A DNA stretch of 64,000 nt from Streptomyces sp. NBC_01304. Its GTDB lineage: Bacteria; Actinomycetota; Actinomycetes; Streptomycetales; Streptomycetaceae. How positions within the stretch are numbered: position 1 is the first letter of the stretch; every line of letters begins with the position of its first letter. Location: positions 3,286,001-3,350,000 of the forward strand of contig NZ_CP109055.1 in the NCBI RefSeq assembly GCF_035975855.1, in the 5' to 3' direction. Below, piece after piece: positions 16,249 through 24,859 of this stretch. The translations under genes were made by a program, and so were the position numbers. The notes under the pieces are model-generated. The model was given only the letters and a program-made list of their open reading frames with translations. It made no database searches and was not told the origin of the DNA.

Positions 16249-18309
16249 TCAGCTCTTGCTGCTCGGCTCCTTCGCCGCCTTCTTCTCCTGCCCGGCCACC
16301 GGACCACGGCGCACCGCACCGGGAGCGTTCCACTCGGAGCGCTTGCGGGCCCGCTTCTTGGCGGCCTCGGAGGACTCCAGCTGATACGGCACGGAGGTGA
16401 CCATGACGCCCGGCGTGAAGAGCAGCCGCCCCTTGAGCCTGAGCGCGCTCTGGTTGTGCAGCAGGTGCTCGTACCAGTGGCCGACCACATACTCCGGAAT
16501 GATCACGCTGACCGCGTCCCGCGGGCTGTCGCGCCGCAGGTTCTTCACGTACTCGATGATCGGCCGGGTGATCTCGCGGTACGGCGAGTCGAGGATCTTC
16601 AGCGGCACCGTGATGCCGCGCCGCTCCCACTCCGCCTGCAGCGCCTTGGTCTCCGCCGGGTCGACCTTGATGCTGACGGCCTCGAGGGTGTCGGAGCGCA
16701 TCAGCTTGGCGTACGCGACGGCGCGCAGCGTCGGCCGGTGGACCTTGGAGACCAGGACGATGGAGTGCACCCGCGACGGCCGCACGCTGTCGTCGGAGGG
16801 GCCCTCGGGGGCGACGAGCTCCTCGGCGACCCGGTCGTAGTGGCGGCGGATCGCGCTCATGATCACGTAGAAGATCACCATGCCGAGCAGGGCGACCCAG
16901 GCGCCGTGCGTGAACTTGGTGACCAGGACGACCACGAGGACCAGGCCGGTGAAGAAGGCTCCGAAGGTGTTGATCGCGCGGGAGCGGATCATGTGGCGGC
17001 GCTTGCCCGGGTCCTTCTCGGTCTTCAGGTGGCGGTTCCAGTGCCGCACCATGCCGGTCTGGCTGAGCGTGAAGGAGACGAAGACGCCGACGATGTACAG
17101 CTGGATCAGCTTGGTCGAGTCGGCCCCGTAGACCCAGACGAGCGCGGCGGCGGCGAGCGCGAGCAGCACGATGCCGTTCGAGAAGGCGAGCCGGTCACCG
17201 CGGGTGTGCAGCTGGCGCGGCAGGTAGCGGTCCTGCGCGAGGATCGAGCCGAGCAGCGGGAAGCCGTTGTACGCGGTGTTGGCGGCCAGGAACAGCACGA
17301 GCGCGGTGGCGGCCGCGAGCACGATGAACAGGAAGGTGCCGTCGCCGAACACGGCGGCCGCGACCTGCGAGATCACCGGGTTCTGGACGTAGCCCGAGCC
17401 GACCGGGGTGCCGTCGCGCAGCAGATCGTGGGCGGGCTGCTCGGCCATCTTCACGTTGGTGGCCATCGCGAGCCCGATGATGCCGCAGAACATGGTGACG
17501 GCCAGGCCGCCCATCAGGGCGAGGGTGGTCGCCGCGTTCTTCGACTTGGGCTTGCGGAAGGCCGGTACACCGTTGCTGATCGCCTCGACGCCGGTGAGCG
17601 CGGCACAGCCGGAGGAGAAGGCGCGAAGGAGCAGGAAGACCAGCGCGAAGCCGGCGATTCCCTGATGTTCGGCCTTGATCTCGAAGTCGGCGGTGGGGGC
17701 CTTCATGTCGGCGTCGAGGACGAGCCCGCGGAAGGCGCCCCACGCGATCATCAGGAAGACGCCCGCCACGAAGATGTACGTCGGGATCGCGAAGAGCTTT
17801 CCGGACTCCTTGACTCCGCGCAGGTTCATCAGCGTGAGCAGCACGATGGCGCCGACGGCGCACAGCACCTTGTGCTCGATGACGAAGGGGACGGCCGAGC
17901 CCAGGTTCTCGATGCCCGAGGAGATCGACACCGCGACGGTCAGGACGTAGTCGACGAGCAGCGCGCTCGCGACGGTCAGTCCGGCCTTCGGCCCGAGGTT
18001 GGTGTTGGCGACCTCGTAGTCGCCGCCGCCGCTCGGGTAGGCGTGCACGTTCTGCCGGTACGACGCGACCACGGTGAACATCAGCACCACGACCGCAACC
18101 GCGATCCACGGGCTGAAGCTGTAGGCCGAGACACCGGCGATCGAGAGGACCAGGAGCACTTCTCCGGGCGCGTACGCCACGGAGGAGAGCGGGTCGGAAG
18201 CGAACACCGGTAGGGCGATGCGCTTCGGGAGGAGCGTTTCTCCCAGCCTGTCGCTGCGCAGTGCGCGCCCGATGAGGATCCGTTTGGGCACGTCGGTCAG
18301 TTTGGACAC
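16249..18309 (-). CDS. KimA-like APC-superfamily permease, probable K+ transporter
   Basis: 686 residues with about 12 membrane segments and a cytosolic C-terminal domain of roughly 190 residues. FASDPLSSVAYAPGEVLLVL, YRQNVHAYPSGGGDYEVAN and LLVDYVLTVAVSISSG match the pattern of Bacillus KimA (YdaO), a high-affinity potassium/proton symporter, more closely than amino-acid permeases. It is transcribed away from two TrkA/RCK proteins, which supports a potassium role. The basic C terminus (KKRARKRSEWNAPG onward) is probably disordered. Substrate is inferred, not proven. Confidence 0.8.
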   Translation of the reverse strand: MSKLTDVPKRILIGRALRSDRLGETLLPKRIALPVFASDPLSSVAYAPGEVLLVLSIAGVSAYSFSPWIAVAVVVLMFTVVASYRQNVHAYPSGGGDYEVANTNLGPKAGLTVASALLVDYVLTVAVSISSGIENLGSAVPFVIEHKVLCAVGAIVLLTLMNLRGVKESGKLFAIPTYIFVAGVFLMIAWGAFRGLVLDADMKAPTADFEIKAEHQGIAGFALVFLLLRAFSSGCAALTGVEAISNGVPAFRKPKSKNAATTLALMGGLAVTMFCGIIGLAMATNVKMAEQPAHDLLRDGTPVGSGYVQNPVISQVAAAVFGDGTFLFIVLAAATALVLFLAANTAYNGFPLLGSILAQDRYLPRQLHTRGDRLAFSNGIVLLALAAAALVWVYGADSTKLIQLYIVGVFVSFTLSQTGMVRHWNRHLKTEKDPGKRRHMIRSRAINTFGAFFTGLVLVVVLVTKFTHGAWVALLGMVIFYVIMSAIRRHYDRVAEELVAPEGPSDDSVRPSRVHSIVLVSKVHRPTLRAVAYAKLMRSDTLEAVSIKVDPAETKALQAEWERRGITVPLKILDSPYREITRPIIEYVKNLRRDSPRDAVSVIIPEYVVGHWYEHLLHNQSALRLKGRLLFTPGVMVTSVPYQLESSEAAKKRARKRSEWNAPGAVRRGPVAGQEKKAAKEPSSKS

Positions 18310-18506
18310 GCAGAGGATCGTAAGCGTTCGAAAGGGGGCCCGCCCACCCGCCTCCCGCGCCTGTGTAGCTTGTGCCTCTGTCTGAGACCCTGTTAGGGCC
18401 GAGCCAGAGACCCGTCAAGGTCCCATCAAGGGCTCATCGGGACAAATCGCCTTACCAGTACTAACGAATTCCTAACGCAGGACACAAGCCAGCCGGAAGG
18501 ACGGTC

Positions 18507-19175
18507 GTGCACATCGTCATCATGGGATGCGGACGAGTGGGTGCCGCTCTCGCGCAGACCTTGGAGCAGCAGGGGCATACGGTCGCCGTGGTCGACCAGG
18601 ACCCCACGGCCTTCCGCCGTCTGGGCTCCGGATTCGGCGGGCGCCGGGTCACCGGGGTCGGCTTCGACCAGGACACCCTCCGCGAGGCGGGCATCGAGGA
18701 GGCGGGCGCCTTCGCCGCCGTCTCCAGCGGGGACAACTCGAACATCATCGCCGCGCGTGTCGCCCGCGAGATGTTCGGCATCGAGAACGTCGCGGCCCGC
18801 ATCTACGACCCGCGCCGTGCCGAGGTCTACCAGCGCCTGGGCATCCCCACGGTCGCCACGGTCCGCTGGACCGCCGACCAGATGCTGCGCCGGCTCCTTC
18901 CGTCGGGCGCCGAGCCGCTGTGGCGCGACCCCACGGGGGGTGTGCAGCTCGCCGAGGTGCACGCGTCCCAGGCCTGGGTCGGGCACAAGATCAGCCAGCT
19001 GCAGGAGGAGACGGGCGTCCGCGTGGCGTTCCTCACCCGGCTGGGCGAAGCCATTCTGCCCAGCTCGCAGACGGTGTTGCAGGAAGGCGATCTGGTGCAC
19101 GTGATGATGCGCACCGACGAGATCGAAAAGGTCGAGGCGTCGTTCGCCGAGGGCCCCGAGGAGGGCGGTCACTGA
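18507..19175 (+). CDS. TrkA-family potassium regulatory protein (CeoB-like)
   Basis: 222 residues. The N-terminal Rossmann fold carries IMGCGRVGAALAQTL with an acidic residue at the end of the second strand (VVDQDP), as in NAD-binding RCK/TrkA-N domains. The C-terminal TrkA-C domain runs from VQLAEVHASQAWVGHKISQL to LQEGDLVHVMMRTDE. GTG 18507 is preceded by GGAAGG. It gates a potassium transporter in response to NAD(H) or a nucleotide. Its TGA overlaps the next ATG (TGATG), so the pair is coupled and probably forms a heteromer. Confidence 0.88.
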   Translation: MHIVIMGCGRVGAALAQTLEQQGHTVAVVDQDPTAFRRLGSGFGGRRVTGVGFDQDTLREAGIEEAGAFAAVSSGDNSNIIAARVAREMFGIENVAARIYDPRRAEVYQRLGIPTVATVRWTADQMLRRLLPSGAEPLWRDPTGGVQLAEVHASQAWVGHKISQLQEETGVRVAFLTRLGEAILPSSQTVLQEGDLVHVMMRTDEIEKVEASFAEGPEEGGH

Positions 19176-19852
19176 TGCGCGTCGCCATTGCCGGAGCCGG
19201 CGCGGTGGGCCGTTCCATCGCGGGTGAGCTCCTGGAGAACGGCCATGAGGTACTCCTGGTCGACAAGGCCCCGACCGCCATCTCGGTCGAGCGGGTGCCG
19301 CAGGCGGAGTGGCTGCTCGCCGATGCCTGCGAGATCACGTCCCTGGACGAGGCGGCGCTGCAGCGCTGCAACGTGGTGATCGCGGCCACGGGTGACGACA
19401 AGGTCAACCTCGTCGTCTCCCTCCTCGCGAAGACCGAGTACGGCGTCCCGCGCGTCGTCGCCCGCGTCAACAACCCCAAGAACGAATGGCTGTTCAACGA
19501 GTCCTGGGGCGTCGACGTCGCGGTCTCCACGCCGCGCCTGATGTCGGCCCTGGTCGAGGAGGCCGTCAGCGTCGGCGACCTGGTCCGGCTGCTGCGCTTC
19601 AGCCACGGCGACGCCAACCTGGTCGAGCTGACCCTGCCGCCGGAGTCGGCGCTCGCGGGCACCATGATCGGCGACATCGAGTGGCCCGAGGACACGTCCC
19701 TCGTCACGATCATCCGCGGCACGCGCGTGCTGTCCCCGACCGTCGAGGACTCCCTGGAGGCGGGTGACGAGCTGCTGTTCGTGGCGGCCCAGGCGCGCGA
19801 GGAGCAGCTGGAGGACCTGCTGTCGGTGCGGCGCGAGGACGCGTCGAGCTAG
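19175..19852 (+). CDS. TrkA-family potassium regulatory protein (CeoC-like)
   Basis: 225 residues. It has its own Rossmann motif IAGAGAVGRSIAGELL, followed by LLVDKAP and NVVIAATGDDKVNLVVSLLA, and a C-terminal TrkA-C domain (ELTLPPESALAGTMIGDIEW to LEAGDELLFVAA). The start overlaps the preceding stop by one base. No TrkG/TrkH membrane subunit is nearby, so the natural partner may be the divergent KimA-like permease (inference). A 29-bp perfect hairpin follows. Confidence 0.88.
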   Translation: MRVAIAGAGAVGRSIAGELLENGHEVLLVDKAPTAISVERVPQAEWLLADACEITSLDEAALQRCNVVIAATGDDKVNLVVSLLAKTEYGVPRVVARVNNPKNEWLFNESWGVDVAVSTPRLMSALVEEAVSVGDLVRLLRFSHGDANLVELTLPPESALAGTMIGDIEWPEDTSLVTIIRGTRVLSPTVEDSLEAGDELLFVAAQAREEQLEDLLSVRREDASS

Positions 19853-19883
19853 ATACCCGCGGCGGAGCCGCTGATGTCACAGC

Positions 19884-19946
19884 GTCCATACGTTGATGGG
19901 GCGTCCCCAACCAGATCGGTTGGGGACGCCCCATCAACGTATGGAC
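19884..19946. terminator. Perfect 29-bp inverted repeat between convergent genes
   Basis: Arms 19884-19912 and 19918-19946 are exact reverse complements with loop AGATC. It lies between the ends of the CeoC-like gene (19852) and the DUF3159 gene (19996), so it probably ends both transcripts. TCAACGTATGGAC-like pieces of the arm recur once more at 19951-19993, where TGAATCAACG or TTGAATCAACG occurs twice, which is more than a simple terminator needs. Confidence 0.8.
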
Positions 19947-19995
19947 TACTGAATCAACGTACGCCCGGCATATGGACGTTGAATCAACGCACGGG

Positions 19996-20736
19996 CTACG
20001 CCTCGCGACGCTCGGCCGCGGCCGCCTTGCGCTCGGCCTCCGCCTTCTCGGCGGCCTCCATCTCGGCGAACACGTCGATGGGCGGCGGCGCCTTCGCCAG
20101 GAAGACCCAGGTCAGCCAGACGGCAAGCAGGAACGGCGGGATCTTCAGGGCGATCAACACCCAGCCGAACTTGGTGGTGTCGGCCCACCAGTACATCGGG
20201 AAGAGGATCGCGCACTTGGCGAGCAGGATCAGGCCCCAGGCCCAACTGGCCTTCGCATAGGCCTTCTTGCGACCCGGGTTGCGGGTGCGCCAGGAGAGGT
20301 TCTCCTTGAAGACCGGGCCGAGGATCAGGCCGATCAGCGGGACACCGGCGAGCGTCGTCACGATGTACGCGATCGCCAGGCCCAACGTGTAGAGCATGCC
20401 CGGCAGATAGAAGTCCTTGGCATTGCCGGTCATCATCGCGAAGACCACACCGAAGGCGACGCCGAAGACGCCGCTGAAGGCGTGCTTGACGGTGTCCTTC
20501 ATGACCAGGCGCACGACGACCAGGGCGAGCGACACCGCGAGCGCGGCGATCGCCGAGACGTGCAGGTCCTTGTTGATCGTGAAGATCGTGACGAAGAGGA
20601 GCCCCGGAAGCACCGTCTCCACCATGCCCCGCAGGCCACCGAAGGCCTCGAACAGGGCTGCTTCCGTCACTGCCTTGGCGTCCGCGTCCGCGGACGGCTC
20701 CGTGGTGTGGTCGGTCGGCTTGTCGACAGACGTCAC
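19996..20736 (-). CDS. DUF3159 membrane protein
   Basis: 246 residues from GTG 20736. After an acidic N terminus it has five or six membrane segments (for example ETVLPGLLFVTIFTI, VSAIAALAVSLALVVVRLVM, LLAKCAILFPMYWW) and a charged, helical C-terminal tail rich in Ala/Glu/Lys. This is the actinobacterial DUF3159 family, of unknown function. The start lies 3 bases after the stop of the OB-fold gene, with the ribosome binding site (GGAG) inside the junction, so the two are co-transcribed and probably coupled. Confidence 0.85.
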   Translation of the reverse strand: MTSVDKPTDHTTEPSADADAKAVTEAALFEAFGGLRGMVETVLPGLLFVTIFTINKDLHVSAIAALAVSLALVVVRLVMKDTVKHAFSGVFGVAFGVVFAMMTGNAKDFYLPGMLYTLGLAIAYIVTTLAGVPLIGLILGPVFKENLSWRTRNPGRKKAYAKASWAWGLILLAKCAILFPMYWWADTTKFGWVLIALKIPPFLLAVWLTWVFLAKAPPPIDVFAEMEAAEKAEAERKAAAAERREA

Positions 20737-20739
20737 CGG

Positions 20740-21138
20740 CTACTCCCGTCCGAGCGGTCTGAGTTCGTACTTCGGGTTGAACAGCACCCGGCGGCCCCGG
20801 CTCATGGAGATCCGGCCCGATGCAATCAGCCTGCGCCCAGGTTCTATACCCACTATGGAGCGCCTGCCGAGCCACACCACGTCCAGCGGGGCAGAACCGT
20901 CGAACAGTTCGGCCTCCAGGGCGGGTACTCCGGCCCGTGGTCGCAGGGTGACCGTGCGCAAGGTACCAGCAACGGTGACTATCTCGCGGTCGTGGCAGTC
21001 ACAGATGCGGGTACAGCCCGCGGTCTCGGCATCCTCGCGGAGCTCTTCGGAGTCCAGCTCCTCCTGCGAGGAGGACAGCCGGTCGAGCATCCGCCGGAAG
21101 CGGCCCACAGGCTTTTCTGAACGAGGAACAGCTCTCAT
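20740..21138 (-). CDS. OB-fold nucleic-acid-binding protein
   Basis: 132 residues. CDCHDREIVTVAGTLRTVTLR, then ALEAELFDGSAPLDVVWLGR and RRLIASGRISMSRGRRVLF, give the strand pattern of the small actinobacterial OB-fold proteins related to the tRNA-anticodon/RecG wedge type. Two cysteines and a histidine (CTRICDCH) precede the fold and might bind metal. It always neighbours DUF3159 in this kind of locus. Precise role unknown. Confidence 0.8.
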   Translation of the reverse strand: MRAVPRSEKPVGRFRRMLDRLSSSQEELDSEELREDAETAGCTRICDCHDREIVTVAGTLRTVTLRPRAGVPALEAELFDGSAPLDVVWLGRRSIVGIEPGRRLIASGRISMSRGRRVLFNPKYELRPLGRE

Positions 21139-21229
21139 ACAAGAAGCGTACCGGGGTCCCCCGCACCGGGATCAGCTGAGGTGGCCCACCATTGGCCACG
21201 GCTCCCCCGCCCCCGCGCGGGCGGAAGGC

Positions 21230-21916
21230 TCAGCGCTCGAACCGGTACCCCATCCCCGCCTCCGTGATGAAGTGCACGGGATGCGAGGGGTCCGCCTCCA
21301 GCTTGCGGCGCAGCTGGGCCATGTAGACCCGCAGATAGTTGGTCTCCGTGCCGTAGGACGGCCCCCAGACCTCCTGGAGCAGCTGTTTCTGGCTGACCAG
21401 ACGGCCGGTGTTACGGACCAGTACCTCGAGGAGGTGCCACTCGGTGGGAGTCAGGCGTACGTCGCGTCCGTCGCGGTGGACCTTCTTCGCGGCCAGGTCC
21501 ACGGTGAAGCCCCCCGCGTCCACCAGCACCTCGTCGTCCCCGGCCCCGGCGACCGGCTCCGCACGGCGTACGGCGGCGCGCAGTCGGGCCAGGAGCTCGT
21601 CCATGCCGAAGGGCTTGGTGACGTAGTCGTCGGCGCCCGCGTCGAGGGCCTCGACCTTCTCGTCGGAGCTGTGCCGCGCGGAGAGCACCAGGATCGGGAC
21701 GCGGGTCCAGCCGCGCAGCCCCTTGATCACCTCGACGCCGTCCATGTCCGGCAGACCGAGGTCGAGGACGATCACGTCGGGGTGCCGTGCGGCGGCGACC
21801 TGAAGGGCGGAGGCGCCGTCGGCCGCCGCGTCCACCTCGTACTTGCGCGCCTTCAGGTTGATCACGAGGGCGCGTACGATCTGCGGCTCGTCGTCTACCA
21901 CGAGCACCCGGGTCAT
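21230..21916 (-). CDS. kdpE: Response regulator KdpE
   Basis: 228 residues from ATG 21916. The receiver domain has the acidic pair VVDDEP, phospho-acceptor Asp in VIVLDLGLPDMDG and the Lys of YVTKPFG. The C-terminal OmpR/PhoB winged helix contains LTPTEWHLLEVLVRN and TETNYLRVYMAQLRRKL, characteristic of KdpE. It acts with KdpD to activate potassium-uptake genes under K+ limitation or salt stress. Unusually, 235 bases of repeat-containing DNA separate it from kdpD, whereas the pair normally overlaps. Confidence 0.9.
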   Translation of the reverse strand: MTRVLVVDDEPQIVRALVINLKARKYEVDAAADGASALQVAAARHPDVIVLDLGLPDMDGVEVIKGLRGWTRVPILVLSARHSSDEKVEALDAGADDYVTKPFGMDELLARLRAAVRRAEPVAGAGDDEVLVDAGGFTVDLAAKKVHRDGRDVRLTPTEWHLLEVLVRNTGRLVSQKQLLQEVWGPSYGTETNYLRVYMAQLRRKLEADPSHPVHFITEAGMGYRFER

Positions 21917-21971
21917 TCCGGCCTGCCTTTCTGCGGTTTGGGTTCGGGTTGAGTTTCCGGTGAGGGGGCGA

Positions 21972-22130
21972 GCCCCGTAAGGGGCGCGGGGAACTGCGCG
22001 ACCGGCCCCCACCGGCCGGAGGATGACGAACGACCCCAGGGGCGCGGGGCTGTGACATGTGCGGCTCCGCCGCGTGGGCGCAAAACGGGGTCCGGGGCGC
22101 AGCCCCGAGAGGTGAGCGGGACCGGGCCCC
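21972..22130. repeat. Streptomyces intergenic repeat between kdpD and kdpE (copy 1)
   Basis: AGGGGCGCGGGGAACTGCGC is at 21980-21999, followed by a second module near 22037-22082 (GGGGCGCGGGGCTGTGACAT). The first module recurs at 26205-26224 in the other large spacer. These GC-rich, stem-forming blocks are a familiar dispersed intergenic repeat of Streptomyces. Here the copy splits an operon rather than lying between transcription units. Confidence 0.7.
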
Positions 22131-22151
22131 ACCCACGTACGACGTCCATGG

Positions 22152-24692
22152 TCATGACACGACCTGGGCGGTGATCTCGGGTTGGACCGGCGGCAAGCCG
22201 CCGGCGCGCAGGGTGAGCACCATGGTGAGCCCGCCGCCCGGGGTGTCCTCGGCGTTCAGAGTGCCGCCCATGGACTCGACGAAGCCGCGGGCCACCGCCA
22301 GGCCGAGGCCCACGCCCGCCCCGCGCGGGGCGTCGCCATGGCGCTGGAAGGGCTCGAAGATGCGCTCCTTGGCATCGTCGGGGACACCGGGGCCGCGGTC
22401 GACGACGCGGACCTCGACGCGGTCGGCGATGGCGCTGGCGGACACCGTGGCGGGGGTGTCGCCGGGGCTGTACTTGACGGCGTTCTCGACGATGTTGGCG
22501 ACCGCGCGCTCCAGGAGGCCCTTGTCGACCTCGACCATGGGCAGCGTCTCGGGGATGTCCAGCTCCACGCTGCCGTCCGGTACGCCGCCGAGCGCCATCG
22601 GGACGACCTCGTCGAGGTCGATGTCCCTGATCAGCGGGGAGACGGTGCCGGTCTGCAGGCGGGACATGTCGAGGAGGTTGCCGACCAGGTGGTCGAGGCG
22701 GTCCGCGCCGTCCTCGATGCCTTCGAGCAGCTCGGCCCGGTCCGCCTCGGACCAGTCCACGTCCTCCGAGCGCAGGGAGGTGACGGAGGCCTTGATGCCC
22801 GCGAGCGGGGTCCGCAGGTCGTGGCTGACCGCGGCGAGCAGCGCCGTGCGGATCCGGTTGCCCTCCGCGAGGGCGCGGGCCTGACCGGCCTCGTCCTGGA
22901 GCCGCTGCCGGTCCAGGACGACGGCTGCCTGCGCCGCGAAGGCGGCCAGGACCCGGCGGTCCTCGGCCGGGAGCACCCGCCCCGACAGGGCGAGCGCCAT
23001 GTGGTCGCCGACCGGCATGTCCACGTCGGCGTCCTCGGGGCGGCCCAGCTGCCGGGGGCCGACGCTGCCCGCGCAGGTCCACGGGTCGACGTCGCTAGCC
23101 CGCTCCAGCAGGGCCACGGACTCCATTCCGAAGGTCTCCCGGACCCGTTCGAGCAGCGCGTCCAGGGTGGTCTCGCCGCGCAGCACGCTCCCGGCGAGGA
23201 AGGACAGGATCTCCGACTCGGCCCGCAGCCGTGCCGCCTGATGCGTGCGCCGGGCGGCCAGGTCCACCACGGACGCCACCGCCACCCCGACCCCGACGAA
23301 GACGATGATCGCCACGATGTTCCGGCTGTCGGCGATGGTGAACCGGTGGGTCGGCGCCGTGAAGAAGTAGTTCAGGAGCAGCGACCCGAAAGCGGCCGAG
23401 GCCAGGGCCGGCCCCAGCCCGCCGAGCAGGGCGGCGGCCACCGTCAGCGACAGGAACAGCAGCATGTCGTTGGGCAGGCCGAGGTCGGCGTCGATGTTGG
23501 TGAGCAGCAGTGCGAGCAGCGCGGGCCCGACCACGCCGACCAGCCAGCCCCAGATGATCCGGGACCGCCCGAGGCGCGCGCCCCGGGCCACCGGCAGCCC
23601 GCGCCCCTTGCCGACCGCGTCGTGCGTGACCAGGTGGACGTCGAGGTCGGGGCCGGAATCCCGGGCGACACTCGCGCCGACGCCGGGCCCGAAGACGTAC
23701 TGCCAGACCTTCCGCCGGGAGACGCCGAGGACGATCTGGGTGGCGTTGACCCCGCGGGCGAACTCCAGGAGCGAGGCCGGGATGTCGTCGCCGATGACGT
23801 GGTGGAAGGTGCCGCCCAGGTCCTCGACCAGGGTGCGCTGGACGGCCAGTTCCTTCGGGGACGCGGAGGTCAGCCCGTCGCTGCGGGCGATGTAGACGGC
23901 GAGGATCTCGCTGCCCGAGCCCTTGGCCGCCATCCGCGAGGCCCGGCGGATCAGCGTGCGCCCCTCGGGCCCGCCCGTGAGCCCTACGACGATGCGCTCG
24001 CGGGCCTGCCAGGTGGAGCGGATGTTGTGCTCGCCGCGGTACTGCTGGAGGTATTCGTCGACCCGGTCCGCCACCCAGAGCAGGGCGAGCTCGCGCAGGG
24101 CGGTGAGGTTGCCGGGGCGGAAGTAGTTGGAGAGGGCCGCGTCGACCTTGTCGGCCTTGTAGATGTTCCCGTGCGCCATTCGCCGGCGCAGCGCCTGGGG
24201 CGACATGTCGACCAGTTCGATCTGGTCGGCCCGGCGCACCACTTCGTCGGGGACCGTCTCCCGTTGACGTACACCGGTGATCGACTCAACCACGTCACCC
24301 AGCGACTCAAGATGCTGGATGTTGACGGTCGATATCACGTCGATGCCTGCCGCGAGCAGCTCCTCGACGTCCTGCCAGCGCTTGGCGTTGCGCGAGCCCG
24401 GCACGTTGGTGTGGGCCAGCTCGTCGACGAGGGCGACGGCGGGGCGGCGGGCGAGGACCGCGTCGACGTCCAGCTCGGTGAAGGTACTGCCGCGGTATTC
24501 GAGCTCGACGCGGGAGATCTGCTCCAGGCCGTGCAGCATCACCTCGGTGCGCGGCCGGCCGTGGTGCTCGACGAAGGCGACGACGAGGTCGGTGCCGCGC
24601 TCCACCCTGCGGTGGGCCTCGGAGAGCATCGCGTATGTCTTGCCGACGCCCGGTGCGGAACCGAGGTAGATCCGAAGCTTGCCGCGTCCCAT
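22152..24692 (-). CDS. kdpD: Sensor kinase KdpD
   Basis: 846 residues from ATG 24692, close to the usual KdpD length. Order: N-terminal KdpD domain with Walker A GSAPGVGKT (11-19) and VALVDELAHTN; a UspA-like domain (RIVVGLTGGPEGRTLIRRA); four membrane segments of the DUF4118 type near 400-500; a GAF-like region; H-box AVSHDLRTPLAG; and an ATPase with NIVENAVKYSP and GVGLGLAVARGF. It senses K+ limitation and phosphorylates KdpE. No kdpFABC pump genes lie in the window, so the targets are elsewhere. Confidence 0.92.
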   Translation of the reverse strand: MGRGKLRIYLGSAPGVGKTYAMLSEAHRRVERGTDLVVAFVEHHGRPRTEVMLHGLEQISRVELEYRGSTFTELDVDAVLARRPAVALVDELAHTNVPGSRNAKRWQDVEELLAAGIDVISTVNIQHLESLGDVVESITGVRQRETVPDEVVRRADQIELVDMSPQALRRRMAHGNIYKADKVDAALSNYFRPGNLTALRELALLWVADRVDEYLQQYRGEHNIRSTWQARERIVVGLTGGPEGRTLIRRASRMAAKGSGSEILAVYIARSDGLTSASPKELAVQRTLVEDLGGTFHHVIGDDIPASLLEFARGVNATQIVLGVSRRKVWQYVFGPGVGASVARDSGPDLDVHLVTHDAVGKGRGLPVARGARLGRSRIIWGWLVGVVGPALLALLLTNIDADLGLPNDMLLFLSLTVAAALLGGLGPALASAAFGSLLLNYFFTAPTHRFTIADSRNIVAIIVFVGVGVAVASVVDLAARRTHQAARLRAESEILSFLAGSVLRGETTLDALLERVRETFGMESVALLERASDVDPWTCAGSVGPRQLGRPEDADVDMPVGDHMALALSGRVLPAEDRRVLAAFAAQAAVVLDRQRLQDEAGQARALAEGNRIRTALLAAVSHDLRTPLAGIKASVTSLRSEDVDWSEADRAELLEGIEDGADRLDHLVGNLLDMSRLQTGTVSPLIRDIDLDEVVPMALGGVPDGSVELDIPETLPMVEVDKGLLERAVANIVENAVKYSPGDTPATVSASAIADRVEVRVVDRGPGVPDDAKERIFEPFQRHGDAPRGAGVGLGLAVARGFVESMGGTLNAEDTPGGGLTMVLTLRAGGLPPVQPEITAQVVS

Positions 24693-24859
24693 GGCCCCAT
24701 TGTCTTCCGAAAAGTGCTGTGCACGCTGCGTAGACCTTACGGGCCAGATTTCCGGCATAACGGAACGGGGGGTGGCCGGGACATCGGATTTGACGCGATT
24801 CTGATGCCCCGGCCGGGCCCGGCCAGGTGACGCGGGCCGAGTGACGCGGGTGACGCGGC

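Noticed and set aside
14536..18213. 1225-codon open frame on the plus strand
   Set aside because: It lies antisense to the RNA methyltransferase and KimA-like genes, whose products have full motif sets. Its sequence is Ala/Arg/Leu/Val-rich without domains, a typical shadow of high-GC genes.
18310..18506. c-di-AMP (ydaO-type) riboswitch upstream of the KimA-like permease
   Set aside because: Expected from Bacillus kimA (ydaO), but I could not see the conserved ydaO elements in this 197-base spacer.
22182..24830. 882-codon open frame opposite kdpD
   Set aside because: Shadow of kdpD; low-complexity Asp/Gly/Val/Arg composition and no motif.
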